From an uncultured Bacteroidota bacterium (GTDB lineage: Bacteria > Bacteroidota > Bacteroidia > Bacteroidales > VadinHA17), in NCBI GenBank assembly GCA_903844815.1, contig CAIMVD010000205.1, positions 62,001 through 126,000 on the forward strand: a DNA stretch of 64,000 bases, in the 5' to 3' direction. A program made the translations under genes and the position numbers. Below, in pieces: positions 44,183-52,596 of this stretch. Position 1 is the first letter of the stretch. Each line of letters begins with the position of its first letter. The notes under the pieces were generated by a model. The model was given only the letters and a program-made list of their open reading frames with translations, did no database searches and had not been told where the DNA came from.

Positions 44183-46924
44183 ATGTCAAACGTAAAAAGA
44201 GTCTACTCCTTTGGAAAGAAAGCCGCTGAAGGTAAAGCTGATATGAAGAATCTTCTTGGCGGAAAAGGTGCAAACCTCGCGGAGATGTGTCTTCTCAGCC
44301 TGCCTGTTCCCGCCGGGTTTACTATCACAACTGATGCCTGCAACGAATATTATGCAAACGACTGCACACTTCCTGCTGAACTTATGCCTGAAGTATGGGC
44401 CGCAATGACTAAAACTGAAGAGTCCATGAACATGAAATATGGCGATTCAGAAAATGCTCTTCTTGTTTCATGCCGCTCGGGCGCAAGAAGTTCAATGCCC
44501 GGTATGATGGATACAGTTCTTAATATCGGTCTCTGCTCCGCAACAATTCCCGGTTTTCTGAAGAAGACCAATAATCCCCGTTTTGTCTGGGATTCATATC
44601 GTCGTCTTATAATGATGTACGCCGACGTGGTTATGGAAAAAGCTGAAGGCATCGAACCTTCTGATGGTAAAGGAATACGCAAGCATCTTGACGAAACCCT
44701 TGATGGCTTCAAACACAAAAATGGTTATAAATCAGATACTGAAATAACAGCTGATGAACTGAAAGAACTTGCTGAAGAATTCAAGAAAATTGTAATTAAC
44801 ATACTTGGCAAACCTTTCCCTGATGATGCAAGAGAACAACTTGAAGGAAGTATCAAGGCTGTTTTCAAAAGCTGGAACGGAAAGAAAGCCATTTCATACC
44901 GTCGTATTGAAGGAATTCCCGACGATTGGGGTACAGCTGTAAACGTACAGGCTATGGTATTCGGAAACATGGGCGACACTTCCGCAACAGGCGTTGCTTT
45001 TACCCGTAACCCTGCTACAGGTGAGAACCTTTTCTATGGCGAATGGCTTGTAAATGCACAGGGTGAAGACGTTGTTGCAGGTATCCGCACTCCAAGTCCG
45101 CTTAATGATGACACTAAAAATGATCAAAACCAGCACCTTGCAAGTATGCAGGAAGCTATGCCTCAAACTTACCAGGAACTGACTAATATCCGCAATATCC
45201 TTGACAACCATTACAAGGATATGCTTGATATTGAGTTCACAATTCAGGAAGACAAATTGTATATGCTGCAATGCCGCGTTGGAAAACGTACCGGTACTGC
45301 CGCCGTTCAGATTGCAATGGATTACCTCAAAGAAGGCAAGATTGATGAAAAAACTTCAGTTATGCGTGTTGAACCGGCTCAGTTGGATGAAATTCTTCAC
45401 CCAATTCTTGATCCTAAAGAAGAATTAAAAAGCCACGTAATTGTCAAAGGCCTGCCAGCAGGACCCGGAGGTGCTGTAGGAAAATTAGTCTTCACCGCTG
45501 AAGCTGCCGTAGCTGCTGTTCGTGCCGATGCAAAAGCTCAGGTTATTTTATTACGTGAAGAAACCAACCCGGAAGATGTTGAAGGTATGTCAGCGGCAAT
45601 TGGAATTCTTACTGCCCGTGGTGGTATGACTTCACATGCTGCATTGGTTGCCCGCGGTTGGGGTAAGTGCTGTATTGTTGGAGCAGGAAAACTCCATGTT
45701 GATGCAGAAAATAAACAAGCAAAGATTGAAGGTTCTGATATTATATTAAGAGAAGGAGATATTGTTTCAATGAACGGTTCAAGAGGCCTGGTTTATCAGG
45801 CTTCTTTACCTTTGATCGATTCTTCAGAAAATCCTATTTTCCCGCTTTTCATCCAATACATGAAAATTGTGGACAAATTCCGCACCATGGGTGTCAGGAC
45901 CAATGCAGAGACTCCAGCCGATGCAAAAAAAGCACGTGAATTTGGAGCTGAAGGTATTGGTTTGTTCCGCACCGAGCACATGTTCTACGGAAAAGGTTCG
46001 GAAGAACCATTGTTCTTACTTCGCAAAATGATTTTGAGCGATGGAAAAGAGGAACGTATTACAGCTTTGAATGAATTATTCCCTTACGTAAAAAAAGATA
46101 TCAAAGCGACTTTGCTGTCAATGGATACGCTGCCGGTAACTTTCCGTCTGCTGGATCCTCCATTACATGAATTTGTTCCTCAAAATGCTGAGAAACAAGC
46201 AGAATTGGCCAAAGCATTAGGCATTACTGCTGAAGCTGTTGCAAAACGTGGCGATGCACTTCATGAATCAAATCCAATGATGGGACACCGTGGAGTACGT
46301 CTGGGTATCACTTATCCGGAAGTTACCGAGATGCAGATTCGCGCTATTTTTGAGGCTTCAGCTGAATTGATCCAGGAAGCAAAAGATCCGCACCCTGAGT
46401 TAATGGTTCCTGTTACCTGCGACGTTGCTGAATTAGATATTACTAAAGTTATTTTTGATAAAGTCAAAGCAGAAGTAAGCGCCAAATTCGCAATGTCATC
46501 CCTTGAATGCAAATATGGCACCATGATTGAAATACCTCGTGCCTGCCTGTTAGCTGATCGCATGGCAAAAACTGCCGAATTCTTCTCATTTGGTACTAAT
46601 GACCTGACACAGATGACATTCGGTTTCAGCCGCGATGATACAGGTGGCTTCATGAACGATTACTTAGATAAGAAAATATTAGCAGCTGATCCTTTTCAAA
46701 CAATTGATCAGGAAGGTGTTGGCCAGCTAATAGAAATGGCAGTTGTAAAAGGCCGCGCAACCCGCACCGACTTAAAAGTAGGGATTTGCGGTGAACAGGG
46801 CGGCGATCCTGCATCTGTTGAGTTCTGCTACAAAAAAGGACTTTCATATGTAAGTTGTTCTCCGTTCAGAGTTCCAATTGCAAGACTTGCTGCTGCACAG
46901 TCTTCTATTAAATTCGGAAAATAG
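44183..46924 (+). CDS. ppdK: Pyruvate, phosphate dikinase
   Basis: Interconverts PEP, AMP and PPi with pyruvate, ATP and Pi; allows reversible glycolysis in anaerobes. 913 residues: N-terminal ATP-grasp (KNLLGGKGANLAEM), phospho-His485 in GGMTSHAALVARG, and the PEP/pyruvate barrel with GADGIGLFRTEHMF-like AEGIGLFRTEHMF, FRLLDPPLHEF, FSFGTNDLTQMT and GICGEQGGDP. Codon use changes abruptly near 45428: by hand count only 2 of about 33 leucines before it use TTA/TTG, against about 25 of 43 after it, although the protein remains continuous. The gene ends at a strong terminator. Reads as highly expressed (CGT/CGC arginine). Confidence 0.95.
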   Translation: MSNVKRVYSFGKKAAEGKADMKNLLGGKGANLAEMCLLSLPVPAGFTITTDACNEYYANDCTLPAELMPEVWAAMTKTEESMNMKYGDSENALLVSCRSGARSSMPGMMDTVLNIGLCSATIPGFLKKTNNPRFVWDSYRRLIMMYADVVMEKAEGIEPSDGKGIRKHLDETLDGFKHKNGYKSDTEITADELKELAEEFKKIVINILGKPFPDDAREQLEGSIKAVFKSWNGKKAISYRRIEGIPDDWGTAVNVQAMVFGNMGDTSATGVAFTRNPATGENLFYGEWLVNAQGEDVVAGIRTPSPLNDDTKNDQNQHLASMQEAMPQTYQELTNIRNILDNHYKDMLDIEFTIQEDKLYMLQCRVGKRTGTAAVQIAMDYLKEGKIDEKTSVMRVEPAQLDEILHPILDPKEELKSHVIVKGLPAGPGGAVGKLVFTAEAAVAAVRADAKAQVILLREETNPEDVEGMSAAIGILTARGGMTSHAALVARGWGKCCIVGAGKLHVDAENKQAKIEGSDIILREGDIVSMNGSRGLVYQASLPLIDSSENPIFPLFIQYMKIVDKFRTMGVRTNAETPADAKKAREFGAEGIGLFRTEHMFYGKGSEEPLFLLRKMILSDGKEERITALNELFPYVKKDIKATLLSMDTLPVTFRLLDPPLHEFVPQNAEKQAELAKALGITAEAVAKRGDALHESNPMMGHRGVRLGITYPEVTEMQIRAIFEASAELIQEAKDPHPELMVPVTCDVAELDITKVIFDKVKAEVSAKFAMSSLECKYGTMIEIPRACLLADRMAKTAEFFSFGTNDLTQMTFGFSRDDTGGFMNDYLDKKILAADPFQTIDQEGVGQLIEMAVVKGRATRTDLKVGICGEQGGDPASVEFCYKKGLSYVSCSPFRVPIARLAAAQSSIKFGK

Positions 46925-46943
46925 TATATTTTCTATAGGTCTG

Positions 46944-46978
46944 AAGAGGGTGTCTCCAAAGGGCACCCTCTTTTTTTT
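46944..46978 (+). terminator. Rho-independent terminator after ppdK
   Basis: Stem AAGAGGGTG (46944-46952) with CACCCTCTT (46964-46972), an 11-base loop, and a run of eight T at 46971-46978. It begins 20 bases after the stop. Confidence 0.88.
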
Positions 46979-47015
46979 CAGATCCTTCAAGCTATTTAAA
47001 GCTGTTTGAAAAATC

Positions 47016-47112
47016 CTCTGTGTCCCTCCGTGACGCCTCTGTGTTCCTCTGTGTGAGTTCTTAAAATGTTGTGACACAGAGTGACACAGAGAAAACACAG
47101 AGATCCACAGAG
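47016..47112. repeat. Hairpin of phased heptamers CTCTGTG/CACAGAG
   Basis: Four CTCTGTG heptamers (47016, 47026 as CTCCGTG, 47037, 47047) are followed, after a 21-base loop, by four CACAGAG heptamers (47075, 47085, 47096, 47106). Both arms show spacings of 10, 11 and 10 bases, so the heptamers pair while the 3-4-base spacers mostly do not. It occupies the 373-base gap between ppdK and pckA; the rest of that gap holds the ppdK terminator and the pckA promoter. Related arrays are at 53976-54040 and 62426-62464. Confidence 0.8.
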
Positions 47113-47256
47113 AAAACATAAGCATTAATTCCGGTTTTAAGAGAATACCGGAAAACCTTAGTGAAATCAGAATCCGTCACTCTTCAAGGTCTGGGTGAAT
47201 GTTAATAATTATAAAAATTGACTTATATTAGTCCGGTAAAGGAGATGAATATTTCA

Positions 47257-47264
47257 TAACTTTG
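47257..47264 (+). promoter_or_regulatory. Putative -7 element for pckA
   Basis: TAACTTTG is an exact TAnnTTTG match, 33 bases before the ATG at 47298. It overlaps the in-frame TTG at 47262, which argues that this TTG lies upstream of the transcript and is not the start codon. Confidence 0.5.
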
Positions 47265-47297
47265 GAAACTATAACTCCAATCAACGCCATTCTTAAT

Positions 47298-48917
47298 ATG
47301 ATTAGCCCACAGGATTTACTGCAATATGGTATAAAAGACGTTGCCGAATTACATTATAACCCTTCCTATAATGAACTTTTTGCCGAAGAGACTAAACCAG
47401 GTCTGGACAGATATGAAAAGGGAATAATTACCAGAAGCGGCGCGGTTTCAGTCGACACCGGAATATTCACGGGACGCTCTCCAAAGGACAAATATGTTGT
47501 TATGGATGACCTCACAAAGGATAGTGTCTGGTGGAAATCGGACCTTGCAAAGGTATCCGACAACAAACCCATTTCGCAGGAGATATGGAACCATTGCAGG
47601 AATATATCTTCCAGTCAGCTATCCGGCAAAAATCTGTTTGTAGTGGACTGTTATTGTGGTGCAAATGAAAACACAAGGCTGAATGTCAGGTTCATACTCG
47701 AAGTAGCCTGGCAGGCTCATTTTGTTAAGAACATGTTCATCCGACCCGAACCGGCTGAACTTGAAAACTTCAAACCTGATTTTGTCGTTCTGAATGCTTC
47801 AAAGGCTGTCAATCCTGACTGGAAAAAACAGGGACTTAACTCCGAGAACTTTATTCTCTTCAACCTGAAGGAAGGCATGGCTGTGATAGGCGGAACATGG
47901 TACGGCGGAGAAATGAAAAAAGGTATTTTTTCAGTAATGAACTACCACCTCCCGCGCAAGGGCATTGCATCGATGCACTGTTCTGCCAATGTCGGCAAAA
48001 ACGGCGATACCGCTATATTCTTCGGACTATCGGGCACCGGTAAAACAACCCTTTCCACTGATCCTGAAAGGGCACTTGTGGGAGATGACGAACATGGCTG
48101 GGATAATGATGGCGTTTTCAATCTTGAAGGCGGATGTTATGCAAAGTGTATTAAACTTAGCCAGAAGAATGAACCAGATATCTTTAACGCGATCCGGCGC
48201 GATGCACTTTTAGAAAACCTTGTTGTGCTGTCAGATGGCACCATCGACTTCAATGATAGTTCTAAAACTGAAAACACAAGGGTCTCCTACCCTATTTACC
48301 ATATTAACAACATTGTTAAGCCTCAATCAAAGGCAGGACATGCAAAAAGGGTTATCTTCCTCACAGCTGACACTTTCGGGGTTCTTCCACCGGTGAGCAG
48401 ACTTACTGAGGAACAGACAAAATATTATTTTCTGAGCGGATATACTGCAAAAGTGGCGGGAACTGAACGTGGGATCGTAGAACCAGTACCATCTTTTTCA
48501 GCTTGCTTCGGTGCAGCATTCCTTATGCTTGATCCAATTATCTACGCTAATCAACTGGCAACCAAGATGAAACAGAACAATGCCGAAGGATGGCTTGTAA
48601 ATACCGGATGGACTGGAGGCCCGTATGGAACAGGTACAAGGATAGACCTCCCGGCGACTCGTCGTATAATTAATTCAATACTTGATGGTTCTATACTCAA
48701 TTCAGATTTTGAAACTCTTCCTGTTTTCAACCTTTCTATTCCGGTAAAAATTGACGGAGTTGAAGAAGAAATTCTTGACCCTTCGAAAGCATGGAACTCT
48801 CCTTTGAGATGGCGTATCGCCGCAACGGATCTTGCCTTAAAATTCATAAATAATTTCAGCAAATTCACTGGCAACCAGGAGACTGCGAAACTTGCCGATT
48901 ACGGCCCTAAGATCTGA
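47298..48917 (+). CDS. pckA: Phosphoenolpyruvate carboxykinase (ATP)
   Basis: Interconverts oxaloacetate plus ATP with PEP, CO2 and ADP. In fermenting Bacteroidota it usually runs towards oxaloacetate and succinate. The ATG at 47298 gives [15 protein letters not shown], aligning with the E. coli LTPQELEAYGISDV start (from memory). Motifs: [13 protein letters not shown], the substrate region [20 protein letters not shown], the P-loop [11 protein letters not shown], and [13 protein letters not shown]. 539 residues, normal. Between ppdK and plsY on the same strand but with its own promoter. Confidence 0.95.
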   Translation: MISPQDLLQYGIKDVAELHYNPSYNELFAEETKPGLDRYEKGIITRSGAVSVDTGIFTGRSPKDKYVVMDDLTKDSVWWKSDLAKVSDNKPISQEIWNHCRNISSSQLSGKNLFVVDCYCGANENTRLNVRFILEVAWQAHFVKNMFIRPEPAELENFKPDFVVLNASKAVNPDWKKQGLNSENFILFNLKEGMAVIGGTWYGGEMKKGIFSVMNYHLPRKGIASMHCSANVGKNGDTAIFFGLSGTGKTTLSTDPERALVGDDEHGWDNDGVFNLEGGCYAKCIKLSQKNEPDIFNAIRRDALLENLVVLSDGTIDFNDSSKTENTRVSYPIYHINNIVKPQSKAGHAKRVIFLTADTFGVLPPVSRLTEEQTKYYFLSGYTAKVAGTERGIVEPVPSFSACFGAAFLMLDPIIYANQLATKMKQNNAEGWLVNTGWTGGPYGTGTRIDLPATRRIINSILDGSILNSDFETLPVFNLSIPVKIDGVEEEILDPSKAWNSPLRWRIAATDLALKFINNFSKFTGNQETAKLADYGPKI

Positions 48918-48959
48918 TATCTGGTTTCATCATTTTGCACTATTTGCAAATAAATTTTT

Positions 48960-49607
48960 ATGACCATGAATATACCGCTCATTGCAATGGCAATATTCTT
49001 CGCCTACCTGCTGGGATCAATACCCACGGCAGTCTGGGTAAGCAAAAAGTTTCATAATATCGATGTACGGGAGCATGGCAGCGGCAATGCCGGTGCAACA
49101 AATGTAATAAGGGTCCTTGGATGGAAAACAGGAGCTCCTGTCATCATAGTCGATGTGGCAAAGGGCTGGCTTGCTTCAAGCCTTCCGGTTTTCTTTCATC
49201 TGGCCGGCCCTGATAGCTCCCTTCTTGTAAATTTGCAGATAATCACCGGAATTGCTTCGATAGTGGGGCATGTATATCCGGTATTTGCCTGGTTCAGGGG
49301 AGGGAAAGGAGTTGCTACAATATTCGGAGTTCTCCTGGCTTTAAACTTTTACCTGACCCTTTCCTGCTTTGGAGTATTCCTTGCTATATTTCTCATAACG
49401 TGGATAGTTTCAATATCCAGCATGTGTGCCGGTCTTTCCTTCCCATTATTGCTTTTATTCTTTTTCAACACTCCCTCAACTGTATTTAAAGTTTTTTCAG
49501 TCCTGGTGGCAGCAGCCTTGATATTCACTCATCGCAAAAACATCGGAAGACTTCTGAAAGGCGAGGAATCAAAACTTATCTGGAAATCGAAAGACAAAAA
49601 GTCCTGA
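48960..49607 (+). CDS. plsY: Glycerol-3-phosphate acyltransferase PlsY
   Basis: Inner-membrane enzyme that uses acyl-phosphate to acylate glycerol-3-phosphate, the first step of phospholipid synthesis. Multiple hydrophobic helices (about 5-25, 57-80, 84-104, 120-170, 173-190) and the three PlsY motifs are visible: GSIPTAVWVSK, GSGNAGATNVIRVLG and WFRGGKGVATIFG. Length 215. It starts 42 bases after pckA and ends just before the convergent M48 protease gene. Confidence 0.95.
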   Translation: MTMNIPLIAMAIFFAYLLGSIPTAVWVSKKFHNIDVREHGSGNAGATNVIRVLGWKTGAPVIIVDVAKGWLASSLPVFFHLAGPDSSLLVNLQIITGIASIVGHVYPVFAWFRGGKGVATIFGVLLALNFYLTLSCFGVFLAIFLITWIVSISSMCAGLSFPLLLLFFFNTPSTVFKVFSVLVAAALIFTHRKNIGRLLKGEESKLIWKSKDKKS

Positions 49608-49615
49608 TAAACCTA

Positions 49616-50557
49616 CTAGTACTGCTCCAGCAGCTCAATGCGCCTGTCGATTGGCGGGTGGGTCGCGAATAATGAGGTAAATGAAACAGATCTTTTCGCT
49701 TTTCTTGTTTTCGGATTGTCAAGAAACAACTGCGCAACATCCCTTCTTTTAACGGCTTCAATAGTCGGATCGGCAGCCACTTTCCTCAGGGCTGAAGCAA
49801 GTGCTTTAGGTCGTCTTGTGAGCTCTGCCGCACCTGCATCGGCCAGATATTCCCTGTTCCTCGATAATGAAAACCTCAGCAGGGAAGCAATAAGATAACC
49901 AACAAGGGCAAGGGCAAGAGCTACTAATATCATTACTCCTCCTCCTTTTTTGCTCCTGCCCACACCACCGAACTGTATTGAACGAAAAATGGTCTCCGAT
50001 ATAAATGCAAAAATACCGACAAAAACTATCGAAACAATCAGCAGCCTGACATCACGGTTCTTAATATGAGTAAGCTCATGGGCGATAACGGCATCAAGCT
50101 CATCATCGTCAAGTTTATCAATTATACCACTTGAAAGGGAAATCGAAAATGAATTTGAATTTAGTCCGCTTGCATAAGCATTAAGGGAGTCATCGTCAAT
50201 TATTCTGATTTTAGGCATTGCCATCCCTCCCGAAATGCAAAGGTTCTCAACAAGATTATATACCCTTGTATTCTCTTTTCTGGTAAGCGGTCTCGATCCG
50301 GTGGCCCTGTTTATCATTGCTGAATGGGAAAACCATGCTATAGTAAACCATATAATCACACCCAGAATGACCCAGGGAGCTGTCCTGAAGAAACTGTGGT
50401 CAACAATCAAAAGGCTTGTTTCCTTGCCCTGGCTTAGTGAAAGGAAAAGCAGGAAAAGCCAGGTAAGACCCAGGAAGATAAGGGGAAACACTAGCAGAAT
50501 GATAGCTGAGTTGGAATTATTCTTCCATATCTGGTTCTGGAGACCGAAATATTTCAT
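49616..50557 (-). CDS. Membrane M48-family zinc metalloprotease (HtpX-like)
   Basis: Membrane protease for quality control of membrane proteins. The zinc motif is VIAHELTHIKNRD, and the third ligand region is SRNREYLADAGAAELT. N-terminal helices near 22-45 and 58-78 and further hydrophobic stretches near 175-235 flank the active site. The presence of MNRATGSRPLT and IIDDDSLNAYASG is typical of the HtpX group. It lies three bases downstream of lemA, a pairing seen widely; the two are likely co-transcribed and functionally linked. Confidence 0.92.
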   Translation of the reverse strand: MKYFGLQNQIWKNNSNSAIILLVFPLIFLGLTWLFLLFLSLSQGKETSLLIVDHSFFRTAPWVILGVIIWFTIAWFSHSAMINRATGSRPLTRKENTRVYNLVENLCISGGMAMPKIRIIDDDSLNAYASGLNSNSFSISLSSGIIDKLDDDELDAVIAHELTHIKNRDVRLLIVSIVFVGIFAFISETIFRSIQFGGVGRSKKGGGVMILVALALALVGYLIASLLRFSLSRNREYLADAGAAELTRRPKALASALRKVAADPTIEAVKRRDVAQLFLDNPKTRKAKRSVSFTSLFATHPPIDRRIELLEQY

Positions 50558-50560
50558 TTA

Positions 50561-51121
50561 TCAGAACCTGATTACAGGAGGCTGTTCGGCAGAAGTACGC
50601 TGATCCCCGAGTTCAAACATAGCTTCCCTTTTGAAATTAAAAAGTGTCGCAATCAGGTTCGACGGGAAAAGCTCGGTTGCAACATTCAGTTCCTTTGTGG
50701 CTGAGTTAAAGAAACGCCGGGCGGCTGCGATCTTGTTTTCAACATCTGAAATCTCGCCCTGCAGATTCATGAAGGTTTGACTCGCCTTAAGATCAGGATA
50801 AGCTTCAACAGCTACCTTCAGACCATCCAGGGCACTGCTAAGCTTATTTTCGGCGGCTATCTTTTCCGATATAGTCCCTGCTTTCATAGCCGCTGTACGT
50901 GCCTCCGTAATTTCAACCAGAACACTTTTTTCATACCCCATATATCCCTTTACTGAATCAACAAGCTGAGGAATGAGGTCATGACGTAGCCTTAGCTGTA
51001 CATCAACATCGGCAAAGGCCTGCTCCCTGTTGTTTTTCAACTTTACAAGCCTGTTATATAAGGTTATAACCATCAAACAAATCGCAAACAAAATTCCCAG
51101 AAAAAACAATACTATTACCAT
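50561..51121 (-). CDS. lemA: LemA family protein
   Basis: A 186-residue membrane-anchored protein of unknown biochemical role. One N-terminal transmembrane helix (2-22) is followed by the helical LemA domain: LVKLKNNREQAFADVDVQLR, RHDLIPQLVDSVKGYMGYEK and the conserved FNSATKELNVATELFPSNLIA. Paired with an M48 protease, as in many bacteria, where LemA may serve as an adaptor. Start ATG at 51121. The MITE-like element lies upstream on the far side of its 5' region. Confidence 0.93.
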   Translation of the reverse strand: MVIVLFFLGILFAICLMVITLYNRLVKLKNNREQAFADVDVQLRLRHDLIPQLVDSVKGYMGYEKSVLVEITEARTAAMKAGTISEKIAAENKLSSALDGLKVAVEAYPDLKASQTFMNLQGEISDVENKIAAARRFFNSATKELNVATELFPSNLIATLFNFKREAMFELGDQRTSAEQPPVIRF

Positions 51122-51234
51122 TTTCTACAAGTATTTATGTCGTTTTCAAATTTCCATGAGCGGTAAAAGGCCTTAAAGATAGATATTTTTGCTATATTTA
51201 ACTCGCAATTTGACCAATATTAGAAATCACAATA

Positions 51235-51426
51235 CAATGGCGTTTAGTTAAGGAATATTATTACCAAACATGAAAAGAATATTTTACCACAGGGACCACT
51301 CTACTATTCTTGTGTTTTTACCCCCCAACCCCCCAAGGGGGGATTTAAGAACACCCCCCTTGGGGGGCAGGGGGGTAAAATGTGGGAGTAAGAAACTGAT
51401 TACCCGGGCTTAACTAAACGACATTG
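51235..51426. mobile_element. MITE-like 192-bp element with 18-bp inverted termini
   Basis: Inverted termini of consensus CAATGKCGTTTAGTTAAG at 51235-51252 and (reverse) 51409-51426, one mismatch. The flanks are AATCACAATA (51225-51234) and AATCACTATA (51427-51436): a 9-of-10 direct repeat abutting both ends, as expected of a decayed target-site duplication. The centre contains a GC-rich hairpin (51316-51380). No transposase is encoded. It fills most of the 339-base lemA-rbr gap; an exact -7 box (TATTTTTG, 51184-51191) lies to its left, so it may have inserted into the leader of the rbr transcript. Nothing else was seen in the gap. Confidence 0.65.
51316..51380. repeat. GC-rich palindrome inside the MITE-like element
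   Basis: Left arm 51316-51342 is TTTTA, C6, AA, C6, AA, G6; right arm 51354-51380 is C6, TT, G6, CA, G6, TAAAA. The arms are reverse complements except for two bases (CA in place of TT), with an 11-base loop, and each arm also contains its own C6-AA/TT-G6 palindrome. C6/G6 runs of this kind are common in Bacteroidota intergenic DNA as I recall it. Confidence 0.85.
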
Positions 51427-51460
51427 AATCACTATAATCAAACCATTAACAATTTCAACT

Positions 51461-52039
51461 ATGGAAAAGAGTTTAAAAGGAACCCTGACCGAGAAGAACC
51501 TGCTAAAAGCATTTGCAGGTGAATCACAGGCAAAAAACAGGTATGAGTTTGCAGCCAAAGTTGCAAAAGAGGAAGGTTACGAACAGATAGCAGGCATATT
51601 TCTCGAAACTGCCCAGCAGGAACAGGTACATGCAAAAAGGTTTTTCAAATTCCTTGAAGGAGGAATGGTTGAAATTACAGCGTCCTATCCCGGAGGAAAA
51701 ATAGATACAACCAAAGAGAATCTTTTTGCCGCAGCCGAAGGTGAGCACGAAGAATGGACTGACCTCTATCCCGAATTTGCAAGAATAGCAGAAGAAGAAG
51801 GATTTAAGACCGTTTCAACTGCTTTCAAAGCCATTGCAGCCGCTGAAAAAGGACATGAGGAAAGATACAGGAAACTACTTGAAAACGTGATGCAGGACAA
51901 GGTGTTTGAGCGTGACGAAAAAGTCTTCTGGTATTGCAGAAAATGCGGATATATACATTTTGGTACAAAACCACTAAAGAATTGTCCTGCCTGCCTTCAC
52001 CCGGAGTCATATTTCGAATTGTTAGCCAATAATTACTAA
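51461..52039 (+). CDS. rbr: Rubrerythrin
   Basis: Peroxidase of anaerobes with a diiron four-helix bundle and a C-terminal rubredoxin-like domain. Diiron ligands lie in [38 protein letters not shown] and [11 protein letters not shown]; the C-terminal iron site is [12 protein letters not shown] and [12 protein letters not shown]. 192 residues. Its stop codon shares one base with the nitroreductase start (TAATG), so the pair is translationally coupled. Electrons may come from the rubredoxin at 7463-7624. Confidence 0.95.
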   Translation: MEKSLKGTLTEKNLLKAFAGESQAKNRYEFAAKVAKEEGYEQIAGIFLETAQQEQVHAKRFFKFLEGGMVEITASYPGGKIDTTKENLFAAAEGEHEEWTDLYPEFARIAEEEGFKTVSTAFKAIAAAEKGHEERYRKLLENVMQDKVFERDEKVFWYCRKCGYIHFGTKPLKNCPACLHPESYFELLANNY

Positions 52040-52590
52040 TGATAGAAGGCATATCAATGCTTGAGCTTATTTCAAGCCGGCAGAGCGACAGGAAATACAG
52101 TGACAAGCCTGTTGAGAAGGAAAAACTCGACAGGATACTTGAAGCCGGAAGGATCGCTCCGTCGGCCTGCAATGCACAGCCCTGGAAGTTTATTGTGGTA
52201 ACCGATCCTGAACTTCTGCTGAAAACGGCAGAAGCTGCATCGGCAAAACTGCTCAACATGAATTCCTTTGTCGGACAAGCTCCTGTTCAGATCATCATTG
52301 TAAGGGAAAAACCTAATTTTTCCTCGAAAGTAGGCGCAACAATTAAGAACAAGGACTATTCGCTTATCGACATTGGCATTTCGACTGAGAATATTTGTCT
52401 GCAGGCCGAAGCTGAGGGCATCGGTTCATGCATAATCGGATGGTTTGACGAGAAAGCGCTTCAGAAGCTGCTCGGCATCCCATCATCGAAACGGGTTGAA
52501 CTTATGATCACGCTTGGTTACTCACTCAGCGACAAAAGGGTGAAAAAAAGGAAACCGGCAGAAGAGACGGTTTCCTATAATAAGTACTGA
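52039..52590 (+). CDS. Nitroreductase family protein
   Basis: Flavin-dependent NAD(P)H oxidoreductase of the nitroreductase fold, 183 residues. FMN-binding segments: SRQSDRKYSDKPVEKEKLD near the start, APSACNAQPWKFIVV, and SIDIG-like SLIDIGISTENICLQAEAEGIGSCIIGWF. The coupled start at 52039 is chosen; Met7 (MLELISSRQS) is an alternative. The link to rubrerythrin suggests a role in supplying electrons or in oxidative stress, though the substrate is unknown. Converges on the aminotransferase gene with a six-base gap. Confidence 0.88.
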   Translation: MIEGISMLELISSRQSDRKYSDKPVEKEKLDRILEAGRIAPSACNAQPWKFIVVTDPELLLKTAEAASAKLLNMNSFVGQAPVQIIIVREKPNFSSKVGATIKNKDYSLIDIGISTENICLQAEAEGIGSCIIGWFDEKALQKLLGIPSSKRVELMITLGYSLSDKRVKKRKPAEETVSYNKY

Positions 52591-52596
52591 TCCATT

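Noticed and set aside
47262-47297. TTG start at 47262 for PEP carboxykinase
   Set aside because: The codon lies inside an exact -7 promoter box, and conserved sequence starts at the ATG at 47298.
51270-51413. Short forward frame (about 47 residues) beginning MKRIFYHRDH and containing PPNPPRGD
   Set aside because: It runs through the GC-rich palindrome of the MITE-like element; such Pro/Gly peptides arise from the C6/G6 repeat and not from selection.
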